A DNA stretch of 64,000 nucleotides from Dallia pectoralis (taxonomy: Eukaryota; Chordata; Actinopteri; Esociformes; Umbridae): the NCBI GenBank assembly GCA_029465975.1, contig CM055745.1, positions 17,775,258-17,839,257 on the forward strand, written 5' to 3'. Every line of letters begins with the position of its first letter. Position 1 is the stretch's first letter. Below the pieces are notes generated by a model that saw only the letters and a list, made by a program, of their open reading frames with translations, searched no databases and was not told the origin of the DNA. This document shows positions 23,501-35,080 of the stretch, one piece after another. The translations under genes were made by a program, and so were the position numbers.

Positions 23501-24000
23501 NNNNNNNNNNNNNNNNNNNNNNNNNNNNNNNNNNNNNNNNNNNNNNNNNNNNNNNNNNNNNNNNNNNNNNNNNNNNNNNNNNNNNNNNNNNNNNNNNNNN
23601 NNNNNNNNNNNNNNNNNNNNNNNNNNNNNNNNNNNNNNNNNNNNNNNNNNNNNNNNNNNNNNNNNNNNNNNNNNNNNNNNNNNNNNNNNNNNNNNNNNNN
23701 NNNNNNNNNNNNNNNNNNNNNNNNNNNNNNNNNNNNNNNNNNNNNNNNNNNNNNNNNNNNNNNNNNNNNNNNNNNNNNNNNNNNNNNNNNNNNNNNNNNN
23801 NNNNNNNNNNNNNNNNNNNNNNNNNNNNNNNNNNNNNNNNNNNNNNNNNNNNNNNNNNNNNNNNNNNNNNNNNNNNNNNNNNNNNNNNNNNNNNNNNNNN
23901 NNNNNNNNNNNNNNNNNNNNNNNNNNNNNNNNNNNNNNNNNNNNNNNNNNNNNNNNNNNNNNNNNNNNNNNNNNNNNNNNNNNNNNNNNNNNNNNNNNNN
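23501..24000. other. assembly gap of exactly 500 N
   Basis: Exactly 500 N bases, which is likely a placeholder size. Every reading frame across it is meaningless. Confidence 0.99.
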
Positions 24001-24412
24001 CCTGAGGCTTGACACGCCGCCTGTTTGAACATTATACAAGAATGAATGTTCAAAAGCATTTGGAGATTAATTTATTATCACGTCAATTACAGAACCAGTA
24101 GCATTACTCAGCTACAAGGCAAACTGGTACCAGATGGAGGTCTGGGTTAATAAATGTAACTCCTCATTTACATCAGGATATTATTGATTTGTTATTTGAT
24201 ATAAGGTGTTTGTTGTACCAGATATTGCTTTTACCTCAGTCAGACCTGTACGGTCTGTGATTACATCAAATTATCATGTTGGAATGGATGGAGTTTGTTC
24301 ATAATGGGACTGTGTCCTGGTTTTACCTTGAGATTTCATCACCGTGCTTTGGCACAGTTGAGCCAATATGAAGATCTGTAGCATCCATACATATCTGTCA
24401 GGTAGCATGAGA
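24001..24412. other. single-copy sequence, no gene recognised
   Basis: Unique DNA between the gap and the 31-bp array. No repeat of the 23212 unit is seen here, so that array ends somewhere inside the gap. Confidence 0.6.
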
Positions 24413-26948
24413 GATGTCTGGGGTGTGAGACAGATTCTACCATGATGTCTGGAGTGTGAGACAGATTCTACCATGATGTCTGGAGTGTGAGACAGATTCT
24501 ACCATGATGTCTGGAGTGTGAGACAGATTCTACCATGATGTCTGGAGTGTGAGACAGATTCTACCATGATGTCTGGAGTGTGAGACAGATTCTACCATGA
24601 TGTCTGGAGTGTGAGACAGATTCTACCATGATGTCTGGAGAGACAGATTCTACCATGATGTCTGGAGTGTGAGACAGATTCTACCATGATGTCTGGAGTG
24701 TGAGACAGATTCTACCATGATGTCTGGAGTGTGAAACAGATTCTACCATGATGTCTGGAGTGTGAGACAGTTTCTACCATGATGTCTGGAGTGTGAGACA
24801 GATTATATAACCATGTCTGGAGTGTGAGACAGATTATATCACCATGTTTGGAGTGTGAGACAGATTATATCACCATGTCTGGAGTGTGAGACAGATTATA
24901 CCATGATGTCTGGAGTGTGAGACAGATTCTACCATGATGTCTGGAGTGTGAGACAGATTCTACCATGATGTCTGGGGTGTGAGACAGATTCTACCATGAT
25001 GTCTGGGGTGTGAGACAGATTCTACCATGATGTCTGGAGTGTGAGACAGATTCTACCATGATGTCTGGAGTGTGAGACAGATTCTACCATGATGTCTGGG
25101 AGTGTGAGACAGATTCTACCGTGATGTCTGGGGTGTGAGACAGATTCTACCATGAAGTCTGGAGTGTGAGACAGATTCTACCGTGATGTCTGGAGTGTGA
25201 GACAGATTCTACCATGATGTCTGGGGTGTGAGACAGATTATATCACCATGTCTGGAGTGTGAGACAGATTCTACCATGATCTCTGGAGTGTGAGACAGAT
25301 TCTACCATGATCTCTGGAGTGTGAGACAGATTCTACCATGATGTCTGGAGTGTGAGACAGATTCTACCATGATGTTTGGAGTGTGTGAGAGATTCTACTA
25401 TGATGTCTGGAGTGTGAGACAGATTATACCATGATGTCTGGAGTGTGAGACAGATTCTACCATGATGTCTGGAGTGTGAGACAGATTCTACCATGATGTC
25501 TGGAGTGTGAGACAGATTCTCCCATGATGTCTGGGGTGTGAGACAGATTCTACCAAGATGTCTGGAGTGTGAGACAGATTCTACCATGATGTCTGGAGTG
25601 TGAGACAGATTCTACCATGATGTCTGGAGTGTGAGACAGATTCTACCATGATGTCTGGGGTGTGAGACAGATTATATCACCATGTCTGGAGTGTGAGACA
25701 GATTCTACCATGATGTCTGGAGTGTGAGACAGATTATATCACCATGTCTGGAGTATGAGACACATTCTACCATGATGTCTGGGGTGTGAGACAGATTCTA
25801 TCATGATGTCTGGAGTGTGAGACAGATTCTACCATGAAGTCTGGAGTGTGAGACAGATTCTACCATGATGTCTGGAGTGTGAGACAGATTCTACCATGAT
25901 GTCTGGAGTGTGAGACAGATTCTACCAGGATGTCTGGAGTGTGAGACAGATTATATCACCATGTCTGGGGTGTGAGACAGATTATACCATGATGTCTGGA
26001 GTGTGAGACAGATTCTACCATGATGTCTGGAGTGTGAGACAGATTCTACCATGATGTCTGGAATGTGAGACAGATTCTACCATGATGTCTGGAGTGTGAG
26101 ACAGATTCTACCATGATCTCTGGAGTGTGAGACAGATTCTACCATGATGTCTGGAGTGTGAGACAGATTCTACCATGATGTCTGGAGTGTGAGACAGATT
26201 ATATCACCATGTCTGGAGTGTGAGACAGATTCTACCATAATGTCTGGAGTGTGAGACAGATTATATCACCATGTCTGGAGTGTGAGACAGATTCTACCAT
26301 GATGTCTGGAGTGTGAGACAGATTATATCACCATGTCTGGAGTATGAGACACATTCTACCATGATGTCTGGGGTGTGAGACAGATTCTACCATGATGTCT
26401 GGAGTGTGAGACAGATTCTACCATGAAGTCTGGAGTGTGAGACAGATTCTACCATGATGTCTGGAGTGTGAGACAGATTCTACCATGATGTCTGGAGTGT
26501 GAGACAGATTCTACCAGGATGTCTGGAGTGTGAGACAGATTATATCACCATGTCTGGGGTGTGAGACAGATTATACCATGATGTCTGGAGTGTGAGACAG
26601 ATTCTACCATGATGTCTGGAGTGTGAGACAGATTCTACCATGATGTCTGGAGTGTGAGACAGATTCTACCATGATGTCTGGAGTGTGAGACAGATTCTAC
26701 CATGATGTCTGGAATGTGAGACAGATTCTACCATGATGTCTGGAGTGTGAGACAGATTCTACCATGATGTCTGGAGTGTGAGACAGATTCTACCATGATG
26801 TCTGGAGTGTGAGACAGATTCTACCATGATGTCTGGAGTGTGAGACAGATTATATCACCATGTCTGGAGTGTGAGACAGATTCTACCATAATGTCTGGAG
26901 TGTGAGACAGATTATATCACCATGTCTGGAGTGTGAGACAGATTCTAC
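24413..26948. repeat. 31-bp minisatellite
   Basis: About 82 copies of a unit starting ATGATGTCTGGAGTGTGAGA and ending CAGATTCTACC. A second form has CAGATTATATCACC with a compensating loss of GATG. Segment 25640-25980 is repeated from about 26229 with the same rare variants (GAGTATGAGACACATT, CATGAAGTCTGG), an offset of 589 bp or exactly 19 units. Confidence 0.97.
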
Positions 26949-27330
26949 TGAGGCATTATCTTTTATAATGGCATTATCTCACTAAGCTTATTCTCTACGC
27001 TTTCTATAAGACTTTCAGAGTCAATATTAAATTAGCCAACAGCAGTTTACTGACATTCTGCAGCTTTGAGAAAGACGAGGTTTGGAGAAGTAACATTGAT
27101 TCGACACCACGACCAGACGACGCGCTGCGGGATAAAACCCTATTTCAATCCGGATTGAATTCCCCACATTAATGATGAGCCTCACTCTGCTAAATGTGAC
27201 ATACCACTAAATATAGTTCTGTGATTGACACTTCTGCGTGGCATCTGGTAGCTTTGGGGACTGATGTTCTAGATCCTGGGCACTGCTTTACTGCTGAATC
27301 TATATTCACTGATGTGATTATTGAAGAGCT
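26949..27330. other. single-copy sequence, no gene recognised
   Basis: Unique DNA between two large arrays; no supported feature. Confidence 0.6.
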
Positions 27331-30300
27331 GTGACCAGGACAGGGGTGTGACCTAGACAGAGGTGTGACCAGGACAGAGGTCTGACCAGGACAGAGGTGT
27401 GACCAGAGGTGTGACCAGGACAGAGGTGTGACCAGGACAGAGGTGTGACCAGAGGTGTGACCAGGACAGAGGTGTGGCCAGGAAAGAGGTGTGACCAGGA
27501 CAGAGGTGTGACCAGGACAGAGGTGTGACCAGGACAGAGGTGTGACCAGGACAGAGGTGTGAAAAGAGGTGTGACCAGGACAGAGGTGTGGCCAGGAAAG
27601 AGGTGTGACCAGGACAGAGGTGTGACCAGGACAGAGGTGTGACCAGGACAGAGGTGTGACCAGAGGTGTGACCAGGACAGAGGTGTGGCCAGAGGTGTGA
27701 CCAGGACAGAGGCGTGATCAGAGGTGTGACCAGGACAGAGGTGTGGCCAGAGGTGTGACCAGGACAGAGGTTTGGCCAGGACAGAGGTGAAACCAGGACA
27801 GAGGTGTGACCAGGACAGAGGTGTGACCAGGACAGAGGTGTGACCAGAGGTGTGACCAGGACAGAGGTGTGACCAGAGGTGTGACCAGGACAGAGGTGTG
27901 ACCAGGACAGAGGTGTGACCAGGACAGAGGTGTGACCAGGACAGAGGTGTGGCCAGGAAAGAGGTGTGACCAGGACAGAGGTGTGACCAGGACAGAGGTG
28001 TGACCAGGACAGAGGTGTGACCAGAGGTGTGACCAGGACAGAGGTGTGACCAGGACAGAGGTGTGACCAGGACAGAGGTGTGACCAGAGGTGTGACCAGA
28101 GGTGTGACCAGGACAGAGGTGTGACCAGGACAGAGGTGTGACCAGGACAGAGGTGTGGCCAGAACAGAGGTGTGACCAGGACAGAGGTGTGACCAGAGGT
28201 GTGACCAGGACAGAGGTGTGACCAGGACAGAGGTGTGACCAGAGGTGTGACCAGGACAGAGGTGTGACCAGAGGTGTGACCAGGACAGAGGTGTGACCAG
28301 GACAGAGGTGTGACCAGGACAGAGGTGTGACCAGGACAGAGGTGTGGCCAGGAAAGAGGTGTGACCAGGACAGAGGTGTGACCAGGACAGAGGTGTGACC
28401 AGGACAGAGGTGTGACCAGAGGTGTGACCAGGACAGAGGTGTGACCAGGACAGAGGTGTGACCAGGACAGAGGTGTGACCAGAGGTGTGACCAGAGGTGT
28501 GACCAGGACAGAGGTGTGACCAGGACAGAGGTGTGACCAGGACAGAGGTGTGGCCAGAACAGAGGTGTGACCAGGACAGAGGTGTGACCAGAGGTGTGAC
28601 CAGGACAGAGGTGTGGCCAGAGGTGTGACCAGGACAGAGGTGTGGCCAGGACAGAGGTGTGACCAGGACAGAGGTGTGGCCAGGACAGAGGTGTGACCAG
28701 GACAGAGGTGTGACCAGGACAGAGGTGTGACCAGGACAGAGGTGTGACCAGAGGTGTGACCAGAGATGTGACCTGGACAGAGGTGCGACCAGGACAGAGG
28801 TGTGACCAGAGGTGTGACCAGAGGTGTGATCAGAGGTGTGACCAGGACAGAGGTGTGACCAGGACAGAGGTGTGACCAGGACAGAGGTGTGACCAGGACA
28901 GAGGTGTGGCCAGAACAGAGGTGTGACCAGGACAGAGGTGTGACCAGAGGTGTGACCAGGACAGAGGTGTGGCCAGAGGTGTGACCAGGACAGAGGTGTG
29001 GCCAGGACAGAGGTGTGACCAGGACATAGGTGTGACCAGGACAGAGGTGTGACCAGGACAGAGGTGTGACCAGGACAGAGGTGTGACCAGAGGTGTGACC
29101 AGAGATGTGACCTGGACAGAGGTGCGTCCAGGACAGAGGTGTGACCAGAGATGTGACCAGGACAGATGTGTGAACAGGACAGATGTGTGACCAGCACAGA
29201 TGTGTGTCCAGGACAGAGGTGTGACCAGGACAAAGGTGTGGCCAGGAAAGAGGTGTGACCAGGACAGAGGTGTGACCAGGACAGAGGTGTGACCAGAGGT
29301 GTGACCAGGACAGAGGTGTGGCCAGGACAGAGGTGCGACCAGGACAGAGGTGTGACCAGAGATGTGACCTGGACAGAGGTGCGACCAGGACAGAGGTGTG
29401 ACCAGAGATGTGACCAGGACAGATGTGTGAACAGGACAGATGTGTGACCAGCACAGATGTGTGTCCAGGACAGAGGTGTGACCAGGACAAAGGTGTGGCC
29501 AGGAAGGTGGTGTGACCAGGACAGAGGTGTGACCAGGACAGAGGTGTGACCAGGACAGAGGTGTGACCAGTGGTGTGACCAGGACAGAGGTTTGGCCAGA
29601 ACAGAGGTGTGACCAGGACAGAGGTGTGATCAGAGGTGTGACCTGGACAGAGGTGTGGCCAAAGGTGTGACCAGGACACAGGTGTGGCCAGGACAGAGGT
29701 GAAACCAGGACAGAGGTGTGACCAGGACAGAGGTGTGACCAGAGGTGTGACCAGGACAGAGGTGTGACCAGAGGTGTGACCAGGACAGAGGTGTGACCAG
29801 GACAGAGGTGTGACCAGGACAGAGGTGTGACCAGGACAGAGGTGTGACTAGAGGTGTGACCAGGACAGAGGTGTGACCAGGACAGAGGTGTGACCAGGAC
29901 AGAAGTGTGACCAGGACAGAGGTGTGGCCAGGACAGAGGTGAAACCAGGACAGAGGTGTGACCAGGACAGAGGTGTGACCAGGACAGAGGTGTGACCAGG
30001 ACAGAGGTGTGACCAGAGGTGTGACCAGAGATGTGACCTGGACAGAGGTGCGACCAGGACAGAGGTGTGACCAGAGGTGTGACCAGAGGTGTGACCAGAG
30101 GTGTGACCAGAGGTGTGACCAGGACAGAGGTGTGACCAGGACAGAGGTGTGACCAGGACAGAGGTGTGACCAGGACAGAGGTGTGTCCAGAACAGAGGTG
30201 TGACCAGGACAGAGGTGTGACCAGAGGTGTGACCAGGACAGAGGTGTGGCCAGAGGTGTGACCAGGACAGAGGTGTGGCCAGGACAGAGGTGTGACCAGG

Positions 30301-32729
30301 ACAGAGGTGTGACCAGGACAGAGGTGTGACCAGGACAGAGGTGTGACCAGAGGTGTGACCAGAGATGTGACCTGGACAGAGGTGCGACCAGGACAGAGGT
30401 GTGACCAGAGATGTGACCAGGACAGATGTGTGAACAGGACAGATGTGTGACCAGCACAGATGTGTGTCCAGGACAGAGGTGTGACCAGGACAAAGGTGTG
30501 GCCAGGAAAGAGGTGTGACCAGGACAGAGGTGTGACCAGGACAGAGGTGTGACCAGAGGTGTGACCAGGACAGAGGTGTGGCCAGGACAGAGGTGCGACC
30601 AGGACAGAGGTGTGACCAGAGATGTGACCTGGACAGAGGTGCGACCAGGACAGAGGTGTGACCAGAGATGTGACCAGGACAGATGTGTGAACAGGACAGA
30701 TGTGTGACCAGCACAGATGTGTGTCCAGGACAGAGGTGTGACCAGGACAGAGGTGTGGCCAGGAAAGTGGTGTGACCAGGACAGAGGTGTGACCAGGACA
30801 GAGGTGTGACAAGGACAGAGGTGTGACCAGTGGTGTGACCAGGACAGAGGTGTGGCCAGAACAGAGGTGTGACCAGGACAGAGGTGTGATCAGAGGTGTG
30901 ACCAGGACAGAGGTGTGGCCAGAGGTGTGACCAGGACAGAGGTGTGGCCAGGACAGAGGTGAAACCAGGACAGAGGTGTGACCAGGACAGAGGTGTGACC
31001 AGGACAGAGGTGTGACCAGAGGTGTGACCAGGACAGAGGTGTGACCAGAGGTGTGACCAGGACAGAGGTGTGACCAGGACAGAGGTGTGACCAGGACAGA
31101 GGTGTGACCAGAGGTGTGACCAGGACAGAGGTGTGACCAGGACAGAGGTGTGACCAGGACAGAAGTGTGACCAGGACAGAGGTGTGGCCAGGACAGAGGT
31201 GAAACCAGGACAGAGGTGTGACCAGGACAGAGGTGTGACCAGGACAGAGGTGTGACCAGAGGTGTGACCATTGATGTGACCTGGACAGAGGTGCGACCAG
31301 GACAGAGGTGTGACCAGAGGTGTGACCAGAGGTGTGACCAGAGGTGTGACCAGGACAGAGGTGTGACCAGGACAGAAGTGTGGCCAGAACAGAGGTGTGA
31401 CCAGGATAGAGGTGTGACCAGAGGTGTGACCAGGACAGAGGTGTGGCCAGAGGTGTGACCAGGACAGAGGTGTGGCCAGGACAGAGGTGTGACCTGGACA
31501 GAGGTGTGACCAGGACAGAGGTGTGACCAGGACAGAGGTGTGACCAGGACAGAGGTGTGACCAGAGGTGTGACCAGAGATGTGACCTGGACAGAGGTGCG
31601 ACCAGGACAGAGGTGTGACCAGAGATGTGACCAGGACAGATGTGTGAACAGGACAGATGTGTGACCAGCACAGATGTGTGTCCAGGACAGAGGTGTGACC
31701 AGGACAAAGGTGTGGCCAGGAAAGAGGTGTGACCAGGACAGAGGTGTGACCAGGACAGAGGTGTGACCAGAGGTGTGACCAGGACAGAGGTGTGGCCAGG
31801 ACAGAGGTGCGACCAGGACAGAGGTGTGACCAGAGATGTGACCAGGACAGATGTGTGAACAGGACAGATGTGTGACCAGCACAGATGTGTGTCCAGGACA
31901 GAGGTGTGACCAGGACAAAGGTGTGGCCAGGAAAGTGGTGTGACCAGGACAGAGGTGTGACCAGGACAGAGGTGTGACCAGGACAGAGGTGTGACCAGTT
32001 GTGTGACCAGGACAGAGGTGTGGCCAGAACAGAGGTGTGACCAGGACAGAGGTGTGATCAGAGGTGTGACCAGGACAGAGGTGTGGCCAGAGGTGTGACC
32101 AGGACAGAGGTGTGGCCAGGACAGAGGTGAAACCAGGACAGAGGTGTGACCAGGACAGAGGTGTGACCAGGACAGAGGTGTGACCAGAGGTGTGACCAGG
32201 ACAGAGGTGTGACCAGAGGTGTGACCAGGACAGAGGTGTGACCAGGACAGAGGTGTGACCAGAGGTGTGACCAGGACAGAGGTGTGACCAGGACAGAGGT
32301 GTGACCAGGACAGAAGTGTGACCAGGACAGAGGTGTGACCAGGACAGAGGTGTGACCAGAGGTGTGACCAGGACAGAGGTGTGACCAGGACAGAGGTGTG
32401 ACCAGGACAGAGGTGCGACCAGGACAGAGGTGTGACCAGGACAGAGGTGTGACCAGGACAGAGGTGTGACCAGGACAGAGGTGTGACCAGGACAGAGGTG
32501 CGACCAGGACAGAGGTGTGACCAGAGATGTGACCAGGACAGAGGTGCGACCAGGAAAGAGGTGTGACCAGAGATGTGACCAGGACAGATGTGTGAACAGG
32601 ACAGATGTGTGACCAGGACAGATGTGTGTCCAGGACAGAGGTGTGACCAGGACAGAGGTGTGACCAGGACATATGTGTGACCAGAGGTGTGACCAGAGGT
32701 GTGACCAGGACAGAGGTGTGACCAGGACA
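27331..32729. repeat. 17-bp/12-bp minisatellite, 5.4 kb
   Basis: Mix of a 17-bp unit (AGGACAGAGGTGTGACC) and a 12-bp deletion form (AGAGGTGTGACC). Less common forms (GATGTGTGAACAGG, GCACAGATGTGTGTCC, GGCCAGGAAAGAGG) cluster in blocks that recur near 29160, 29420, 30420, 30680, 31640, 31850 and 32580, giving a higher-order repeat. Neither unit has a stop codon on the minus strand in any phase, so minus-strand frames of up to 972 codons (repeat SWSHLCPGHTSVLVTPL) arise automatically. Confidence 0.97.
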
Positions 32730-33237
32730 AACACTTACAAACACAAACATTTACAAACACAAACACTTACAAACACAAACATTTACAAACACAAACATTT
32801 ACAAACACAAACACTTACAAACACAAACATTTACAAACACAAACATTTACAAACACAAACATTTACTAACACAAACATTTACAAACACAAACACTTACAA
32901 ACACAAACATTTACAAACATTTACAAACACAAACACTTACAAAACACAAACACTTACCATCACAATCACACACATTTACAAACACAAACACTTACCAACA
33001 CAAACACAAACACTTACCATCACAATCATTTACAAACACAAACACTTACCAACACAAACACTTACAAACACAAACATTTACAAACATTTACAAACACAAA
33101 CCCTTACAAACACAAACATTTACAAACACAAACACTTACAAAACACAAACACTTACCAACACAAACACAAACACTTACCAACACAAACACAAACACTTAC
33201 CATCACAATCACACACATTTGCAAACACAATCATTTA
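32730..33237. repeat. 12-bp ACAAACAC/CATTTA minisatellite
   Basis: About 40 copies of ACAAACACTTAC and ACAAACATTTAC, with later CCATCACAATCA variants. It begins at the last base of the preceding 17-bp array with no unique spacer, sharing the ACAAAC junction. The threonine/asparagine/lysine/histidine-rich frame is a shadow of the 12-bp (four-codon) unit. Confidence 0.95.
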
Positions 33238-33736
33238 CGATATGATAGCTTGTTACACTCTATTCACTCCATGTGCTGAGCTACATCACAGGAAGCAGAA
33301 ATGACACAGCGTTTTTCTAGAAATAACATCCAGAATGTTCTAGCTCAGGTATTTTCCGTGGTGTCATTTTCATTCTGCTTCATCCTTCACATGTTTTTAG
33401 GTCAACCATCTGAGCACTAAAGAAATGCATCACTGACACAGTTCTGCATCTGCCATATTCACTAATAGTGACCTAAAGCATCACAGAGCTGTGGCTAAAT
33501 CTGATCTATCGTCAGTCTTCTCTTAGTGCTCTAATCTCCAAGGACACATGCTCAAAAGGATGTATGTAAACCTGTACATTTACTGTGATTGAATGTGCGT
33601 CAGAAATACTTTGGTTTTGGTGATGAGCCCAAGGGAACTTTGAAAGATTTACAAGCAATTGATCAGTTATTTACCTCGACCAGAAGCAGCAAATTGACCT
33701 TCCTTGACACAGTAATTGTGATGAGTTAATGGACCG
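33238..33736. other. single-copy sequence, no gene recognised
   Basis: Unique DNA, no supported feature. Confidence 0.6.
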
Positions 33737-34418
33737 TTTAAACAGAGTCTCCTCACATTTGTGTTCAGTCTACAGCTAGGTTCTTTACTTTATCTTTCAT
33801 TTCATTTAAACAGACACTTCTCACATTTGTGTTCAGTCTACAGCTAGGTTCTTTACTTTATCTTTCATTTCATTTAAACAGACACTTCTCACATTTGTGT
33901 TTAGTCTATAGCTAGGTTCTTTACTTTATCTTTCATTTAATTTAAACAGACTCTCCACACATTTGTGTTCAGTCTACAGCTAGGTTCTTTACTTTGTCTT
34001 TCATTTCATTTAAACAGACACTTCTCACATTTGTGTTCAGTCTACAGCTAGGTTCTTTACTTTATCTTTCATTTAATTTAAACAGACTCTCCACACATTT
34101 GTGTTCAGTCTACAGCTAGGTTCTTTACTTTATCTTTCATTTCATTTAAACAGACACTTCTCACATTTGTGTTCAGTCTACAGCTAGGTTCTTTACTTTA
34201 TCTTTCATTTAATTTAAACAGACACTTCTCACATTTGTGTTCAGTCTACAGCTAGGTTATTTACTTTATCTTTCATTTCATTTAAACAGACTCTCCACAC
34301 GTTTGTGTTCAGTCTACAGCTAGGTTCTTTACTTTATCTTTCATTTCATTTAAACAGACACTTCTCACATTTGTGTTTAGTCTACAGCTAGGTTCTTTAC
34401 TTTATCTTTCATTTCATT
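33737..34418. repeat. 68-bp minisatellite
   Basis: Ten copies of a unit starting TTTAAACAGACACTTCTCAC and ending TTTATCTTTCATTTCA. Alternating forms (GACACTTCTCAC versus GACTCTCCACAC) are arranged in a partly regular order. Confidence 0.96.
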
Positions 34419-34480
34419 TATTTTGCTCTACAATATGATGCTCTTTAGTGGGTTATTTATGTTATTAAACCATTGAGTTG

Positions 34481-34590
34481 GTGTCTAAGATGGGGCTAGG
34501 GTGATATGGGCTAGGTGTGTAAGATGGGGCTAGGGTGATCTGGGCTAGGTGTGTAAGATGGGGCTAGGGTGATCTGGGCTAGGTGTCTAG
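34481..34590. repeat. 34-bp minisatellite, three copies
   Basis: Three copies of GTGTAAGATGGGGCTAGG followed by GTGATCTGGGCTAG. Confidence 0.92.
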
Positions 34591-35080
34591 GATAATTAAA
34601 TTCTTCAACCTGCATTATACTGTATCAGTAGTAACTTTGACACTAGAAGGTGTAGAGAATGGTCCCATAAAGTGTGGCTTTTATCTTGGACCAGCTCTGA
34701 ACTATAAACGATGACTTAGCATGATTTTCCTTTAGACTTCCTTCAGGCTACCAGCCAGGGACACCAGAGAGGGGTTTTGGATTTAGTTGAATCTGCACTT
34801 GGTGACAGAGAGTGGAGACACAGGGCCTGATGGTTCTGTGGGTCGGTGGCTGGAGAGCGTGACCCGGATGGGCGTAGGTGGAAATCAAGGCTGTTTCTAT
34901 TGATTGCTTACTTCTCTCCAGGAAAAGATATGCTACAATGCAGATCAATGACACTGAATTGGGAGGAGATTTCAATGTCTGTTCTGCTGAAAAACAATAA
35001 GGGGAATTTATAAACCTTATGCTGAGAACTGATATATACCAAAGATCGTTAATATGAAGGATCGTTAATATAAAGAATCG
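34591..35080. other. single-copy sequence, no gene recognised
   Basis: Unique DNA. A 111-codon minus-strand frame (34748-35083) ends inside it; it has no recognisable domain and no paralogous repeat explanation, so its status is open. Confidence 0.5.

Noticed and set aside
23466..24059. Open frames through the gap
   Set aside because: They consist almost wholly of N and carry no information.
27353..32766. Minus-strand open frames of 230-972 codons (repeat SWSHLCPGHTSVLVTPL)
   Set aside because: The 17-bp and 12-bp units contain no stop codon in any minus frame, so overlapping frames are open together. No domain, no non-repeat part except a few codons at the edge.
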